A DNA stretch of 19,286 nt from Gammaproteobacteria bacterium (lineage in GTDB: Bacteria; Pseudomonadota; Gammaproteobacteria; SZUA-229), in NCBI GenBank assembly GCA_015484935.1, contig WFUQ01000165.1:1-19286 (forward strand). Direction: 5' to 3'. How positions within the stretch are numbered: position 1 is the first letter of the stretch; each line of letters opens with the position of its first letter. The translations under genes and the position numbers were made by a program. This document shows positions 13,867 to 19,286 of this stretch, piece after piece. Under the pieces are notes generated by a model that made no database searches, had not been told where the DNA came from, and worked only from the letters and a program-made list of their open reading frames with translations.

Positions 13867-14955
13867 ATGCGCCTCTATTCACTGCTGCTTATTTTACTGA
13901 TCCTGCAAGCCTGCGGTGGTGGCGGCAACGCAGGTAATACGACTTATCAGCCGGTCGCACAGGGCAATCGCGTGCTGGGCATGGACATCAAGGAGATACC
14001 CGGTGTAGTTGATTACGGTACGGCTTATACGGCAGCAGCGGCGATGGGCGTACGAGAACTCAGCATCTCTCTCGACTGGGAGATACTCGAACCGACCGTC
14101 GGAAATTATGATAATTCCTTACCTGCCATCATCGACTCTTTCTACCCTGCACAAGCTATCGATGTCACCCTCGTGCTGCGTCCTCTGGATACTCCCGGGC
14201 CACGTTTTCCGGCTGATCTCGCAGGTACGTTTGATAACGCAGCTGTGCTCACCGCTTTCGATAACTTCCTTACCAATCTACACGCTCAATTAACAGCGCT
14301 GAATGCCAGCGGCAAACTCCGGTGGATCCAGGTCGGCAATGAGATCGATGCGTATCTGGGTAGTGATCCGATTAGATGGGCACAGTGGAAAACATTCTTC
14401 GATGCAGCAAAAGCACGGATAAATATTCTCTGGCCGGGTGTGGAAGTCAGTAGCGTCATCCAGTTCAGCACCTTGCAAAACAATTCAGTGCTCAGCAAAT
14501 ACCAGAACTTATTACCCAGTCTTGATAATGTGGTGCTGACTTATTACCCGCTGAATGCCGACTTCACCATGAGAACCCCCGACACGGTGGCAGGTGATTT
14601 TGATCTGATGGTAACTACTTTTCCCACTGAGTCACTGTTCCTGCAGGAATGCGGTTATCCGTCCAGCGCGATCAATAACAGCAGTGAAACTCAACAGGCT
14701 GACTTCTTCACCGAAGTATTCAAGGCATGGGATACACATGCAGATCGTATCAGTGTGATCGATATCGCCTGGCAATACGATATTTCAGATGCGGAAGCGA
14801 GTCAGCTGGTGATCGATTTCGGTCTGGCCGGTACTACCAATGAGGCTGCTTTCAAAAGCTACCTGGCGACTATCGGTTTGAGCAATTATGACGCGACTGA
14901 AAAACTTGCATTGCAACGTCTGCGCGATGAACTGACCAGTCGTGGCTGGCAGTAA
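13867..14955 (+). CDS. Lipoprotein resembling a clan GH-A glycoside hydrolase
   Basis: A 362-residue exported lipoprotein. The signal peptide ends in lipobox LQAC (Cys16). The next residues are glycine, not aspartate, which predicts outer-membrane sorting. The rest reads as a TIM-barrel glycosidase of clan GH-A: SISLDWEILEP early, VTLVLRPLDTPGPRFP, the acid/base candidate Glu159 in IQVGNEIDAYLG, VVLTYYPLN, and the nucleophile candidate Glu261 in LFLQECGYPSS near the end of a later strand. The NE and strand-ending E spacing fits GH5/GH53-like enzymes, but I cannot assign a family or substrate. GGAG overlapping the glutaredoxin end serves as ribosome site, nine bases before the ATG. Confidence 0.75.
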   Translation: MRLYSLLLILLILQACGGGGNAGNTTYQPVAQGNRVLGMDIKEIPGVVDYGTAYTAAAAMGVRELSISLDWEILEPTVGNYDNSLPAIIDSFYPAQAIDVTLVLRPLDTPGPRFPADLAGTFDNAAVLTAFDNFLTNLHAQLTALNASGKLRWIQVGNEIDAYLGSDPIRWAQWKTFFDAAKARINILWPGVEVSSVIQFSTLQNNSVLSKYQNLLPSLDNVVLTYYPLNADFTMRTPDTVAGDFDLMVTTFPTESLFLQECGYPSSAINNSSETQQADFFTEVFKAWDTHADRISVIDIAWQYDISDAEASQLVIDFGLAGTTNEAAFKSYLATIGLSNYDATEKLALQRLRDELTSRGWQ

Positions 14956-14975
14956 TCCTGCTCCGGAAAATTTTT

Positions 14976-16439
14976 TCAGATTCCAAGTTCCTGCCAGATT
15001 GCATCGACTCGCTGTTTTACCGACGGGTCCATCTCGATCGGTGTGCCCCATTCACGACTGGTCTCACCCGGTAGTTTATTGGTCGCATCGATACCGACTT
15101 TGGAACCGAGTCCGCTTACCGGTGAAGCGAAATCCAGATAGTCTATCGGTGTGTTTTCGACCATGGTGAAATCACGTACCGGATCGACCCGGGTACTGAT
15201 CGCCCAGATGACATCATTCCAGTCCCGGGTATCGATATCATCATCGACCACGATAACAAACTTGGTGTACATGAATTGACGCAGGAAACTCCAGACGCCC
15301 ATCATCACGCGTTTGGCGTGACCGGGATACTGTTTTTTCATGCTCACTACAGCGACACGATAGGAGCAACCCTCTGGTGGTAGATAGAAGTCTGTGATCT
15401 CCGGAAACTGTTTTTGTAATATCGGTACGAACACTTCATTGAGCGCCACACCGAGTATCGCAGGTTCATCCGGTGGTCTGCCGGTATAGGTGCTGTGATA
15501 GATCGGGTCTTCGCGATGTGTTATGCGCTCGATAGTGAATACGGGGAAGGTTTCGGTCTCGTTGTAATAACCGGTGTGATCACCGTATGGTCCTTCTTCT
15601 GCAACATCATCTGGATAGATATAACCTTCGAGAACATATTCAGCAGAAGCGGGTACCTGAAGATCGTGCAGACCACATCGGACGACTTCGGTCTTGCTGC
15701 CACGTAACAGACCTGCGAATCCGTATTCGGACAAGGTATCCGGTACCGGTGTCACTGCACCCAATATCGTCGCAGGGTCTGCGCCCAGTGCGACGGCTAC
15801 CGGAAAAGGCTCACCCGGATGTTGCTGTTGCCATTCCTTGAAATCCAGCGCACCACCGCGTTGTGACAACCAACGCATGATGACTCTGTTTTTTGATAGT
15901 ACCTGTTGACGATAGATGCCCAGATTCTGTCTTTCTTTCATCGGACCACGGGTGACGACCAGCCCCCATGTGATCAAAGGTGCGACATCACCCGGCCAGC
16001 ATGTCTGTATCGGTATAGTACCCAGATCGACAGCCTGTTTTTCTATCACGACCTGTTGGCAAGCTGCGTTCTTTATCTGCTTCGGTGCCATGTTCAATAC
16101 CTGCTTGAACACTGGCATCTTCTCCCAGGCATCTTTTAAGCCTTTCGGCGGGTCAGGCTCTTTCAGGAAAGCGAGTAACTTGCCGACTTCTCTCAAGGCT
16201 TCAACATCGTCTTCACCCATACCCAACGCCACGCGTTCAGGTGTACCGAACAGGTTGGCCAGTACGGGAACATCCGAGCCTTTCACGTTCTCGAATAACA
16301 GGGCCGGTCCTTGCGCTTTAAGTGTGCGATCGCATATCTCTGTTATCTCGAGACAGGGATCAACTTCTATCTGGATACGTTTCAGCTTGCCGAGTGACTC
16401 GAGCTGCGCGATAAAATCTCTAAGGTCTTTATACTGCAT
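14976..16439 (-). CDS. ubiD: 3-polyprenyl-4-hydroxybenzoate decarboxylase
   Basis: UbiD decarboxylates 3-polyprenyl-4-hydroxybenzoate in ubiquinone synthesis, using prenylated FMN made by UbiX. The 487-residue length is that of E. coli UbiD. Signatures include [10 protein letters not shown] at the N-terminus, NLGIYRQQV with the probable catalytic Arg177, [13 protein letters not shown], and [15 protein letters not shown] (Glu282 and Asp287 of the acid pair). The end [38 protein letters not shown] is the usual one. AAAGG lies upstream of the ATG. It is 40 bp downstream of gyrB on the same strand and convergent with the lipoprotein gene, 20 bp away; the gap has a T-run (GGAAAATTTTTT) that may aid termination. 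Confidence 0.97.
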   Translation of the reverse strand: MQYKDLRDFIAQLESLGKLKRIQIEVDPCLEITEICDRTLKAQGPALLFENVKGSDVPVLANLFGTPERVALGMGEDDVEALREVGKLLAFLKEPDPPKGLKDAWEKMPVFKQVLNMAPKQIKNAACQQVVIEKQAVDLGTIPIQTCWPGDVAPLITWGLVVTRGPMKERQNLGIYRQQVLSKNRVIMRWLSQRGGALDFKEWQQQHPGEPFPVAVALGADPATILGAVTPVPDTLSEYGFAGLLRGSKTEVVRCGLHDLQVPASAEYVLEGYIYPDDVAEEGPYGDHTGYYNETETFPVFTIERITHREDPIYHSTYTGRPPDEPAILGVALNEVFVPILQKQFPEITDFYLPPEGCSYRVAVVSMKKQYPGHAKRVMMGVWSFLRQFMYTKFVIVVDDDIDTRDWNDVIWAISTRVDPVRDFTMVENTPIDYLDFASPVSGLGSKVGIDATNKLPGETSREWGTPIEMDPSVKQRVDAIWQELGI

Positions 16440-16479
16440 TGATCAGTGCGCCTTTACTCGCCACAACACTGTGGTGTGT

Positions 16480-18927
<2,448 letters not shown>

Positions 18928-18933
18928 TCAGCA

Positions 18934-19286
18934 TTATACCAGTTCTGTCAACACGCCCTGTTCCACGTGGAACATTTTTTTATGCTTCCACGCCGATATA
19001 TCCAGCTGGTCCGGGTCGATGGCTGTCATAAACAACTGTACACGCATGTTCTGTAGCACCTGCATCACTTTTAATCGATGCTCTGCATCCAGCTCAGCCG
19101 GCAGATCATCGTACAGCAGGACGCAGGGTTTATTGTTCTTCTCAGAAAAATGGATCGCCTGAGCCAATCTCAACAGCGCAACCAGCATCTTCTGCTGGCC
19201 TCTCGATATTCCGGTCTGTGCAGACTGCCCATTCACCCGTATCTGTAGCTCGGCACGTTGTGGACCATAACTGGTAAAACCCTGTC
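18934..19286 (-). CDS. recF: DNA replication and repair protein RecF, C-terminal part (cut by window edge)
   Basis: The last 117 or so residues of RecF, an SMC/ABC-type ATPase that loads RecA at single-strand gaps with RecO and RecR. The frame runs to the window edge. It reads GFTSYGPQRAELQIRV, where RecF normally has GPHRADL, then the ABC signature ISRGQQKMLVALLRLAQ, the Walker B region CVLLYDDLPAELD and the switch strand LFMTAID. The ATG-like start inside at 19236 is a valine codon within the gene, not a start. Walker A lies outside the window. recF upstream of gyrB is the standard dnaA-dnaN-recF-gyrB order. Confidence 0.96.
   Translation of the reverse strand, partial: QGFTSYGPQRAELQIRVNGQSAQTGISRGQQKMLVALLRLAQAIHFSEKNNKPCVLLYDDLPAELDAEHRLKVMQVLQNMRVQLFMTAIDPDQLDISAWKHKKMFHVEQGVLTELV

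Noticed and set aside
16461..16474. CCACA-N4-TGTGG hairpin after gyrB as a terminator
   Set aside because: The stem is only 5 bp and no U-tract follows on the minus strand; gyrB and ubiD are probably read together.

Overview
The window looks like chromosomal DNA of a gammaproteobacterium with moderate GC content. The evidence is the recF-gyrB pair at the right end, the argH / algZ-algR / hemD / hemY cluster in the middle, and an lptM-lysA pair with a dapF on the left. Lineage below class level cannot be fixed from sequence reading. The rhodanese-type periplasmic protein and the many thiol proteins would suit a sulfur-metabolising Chromatiales-like organism, but that is inference. I see no insertion sequence, prophage, tRNA, rRNA or CRISPR array.

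Layout, left to right. At 1-287 lies the N-terminal part of dapF (minus). A divergent peroxiredoxin-like gene (473-1129, plus) follows, with a palindromic operator candidate over its promoter. A perfect 32-bp palindrome acts as a bidirectional terminator. Next on the minus strand come a periplasmic rhodanese and a 60-residue secreted acidic protein, then a 2OG-Fe(II) oxygenase translationally coupled to lysA, itself coupled to a 50-residue LptM-type lipoprotein gene. On the plus strand follow a carboxylesterase, an unknown 118-residue protein and a stand-alone HPt protein.

The centre holds argH (minus), divergent from algZ-algR (plus, LytS/LytTR-type two-component pair), a periplasmic thioredoxin-like gene (minus), hemD and hemY (plus). 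The usual hemC and hemX neighbours are absent. A single-domain MOSC protein and a ferredoxin-domain NAD(P)H reductase (both minus) are adjacent and in the same reading frame, separated only by a TGA. Then come a glutaredoxin and a lipoprotein resembling clan GH-A glycosidases (plus), ubiD (minus), gyrB (minus) and the C-terminal end of recF (minus).

Functional themes. Housekeeping: lysine/diaminopimelate, arginine, haem and ubiquinone synthesis, and replication. Thiol/redox: peroxiredoxin, rhodanese, thioredoxin-like protein, glutaredoxin, 2Fe-2S reductase with MOSC partner. The window is mostly ordinary core genome. The parts worth a second look are the material placed between lysA and dapF, the lysA-coupled oxygenase, the MOSC/reductase pair, the GH-A-like lipoprotein, and several regulatory palindromes and possible leaderless starts.
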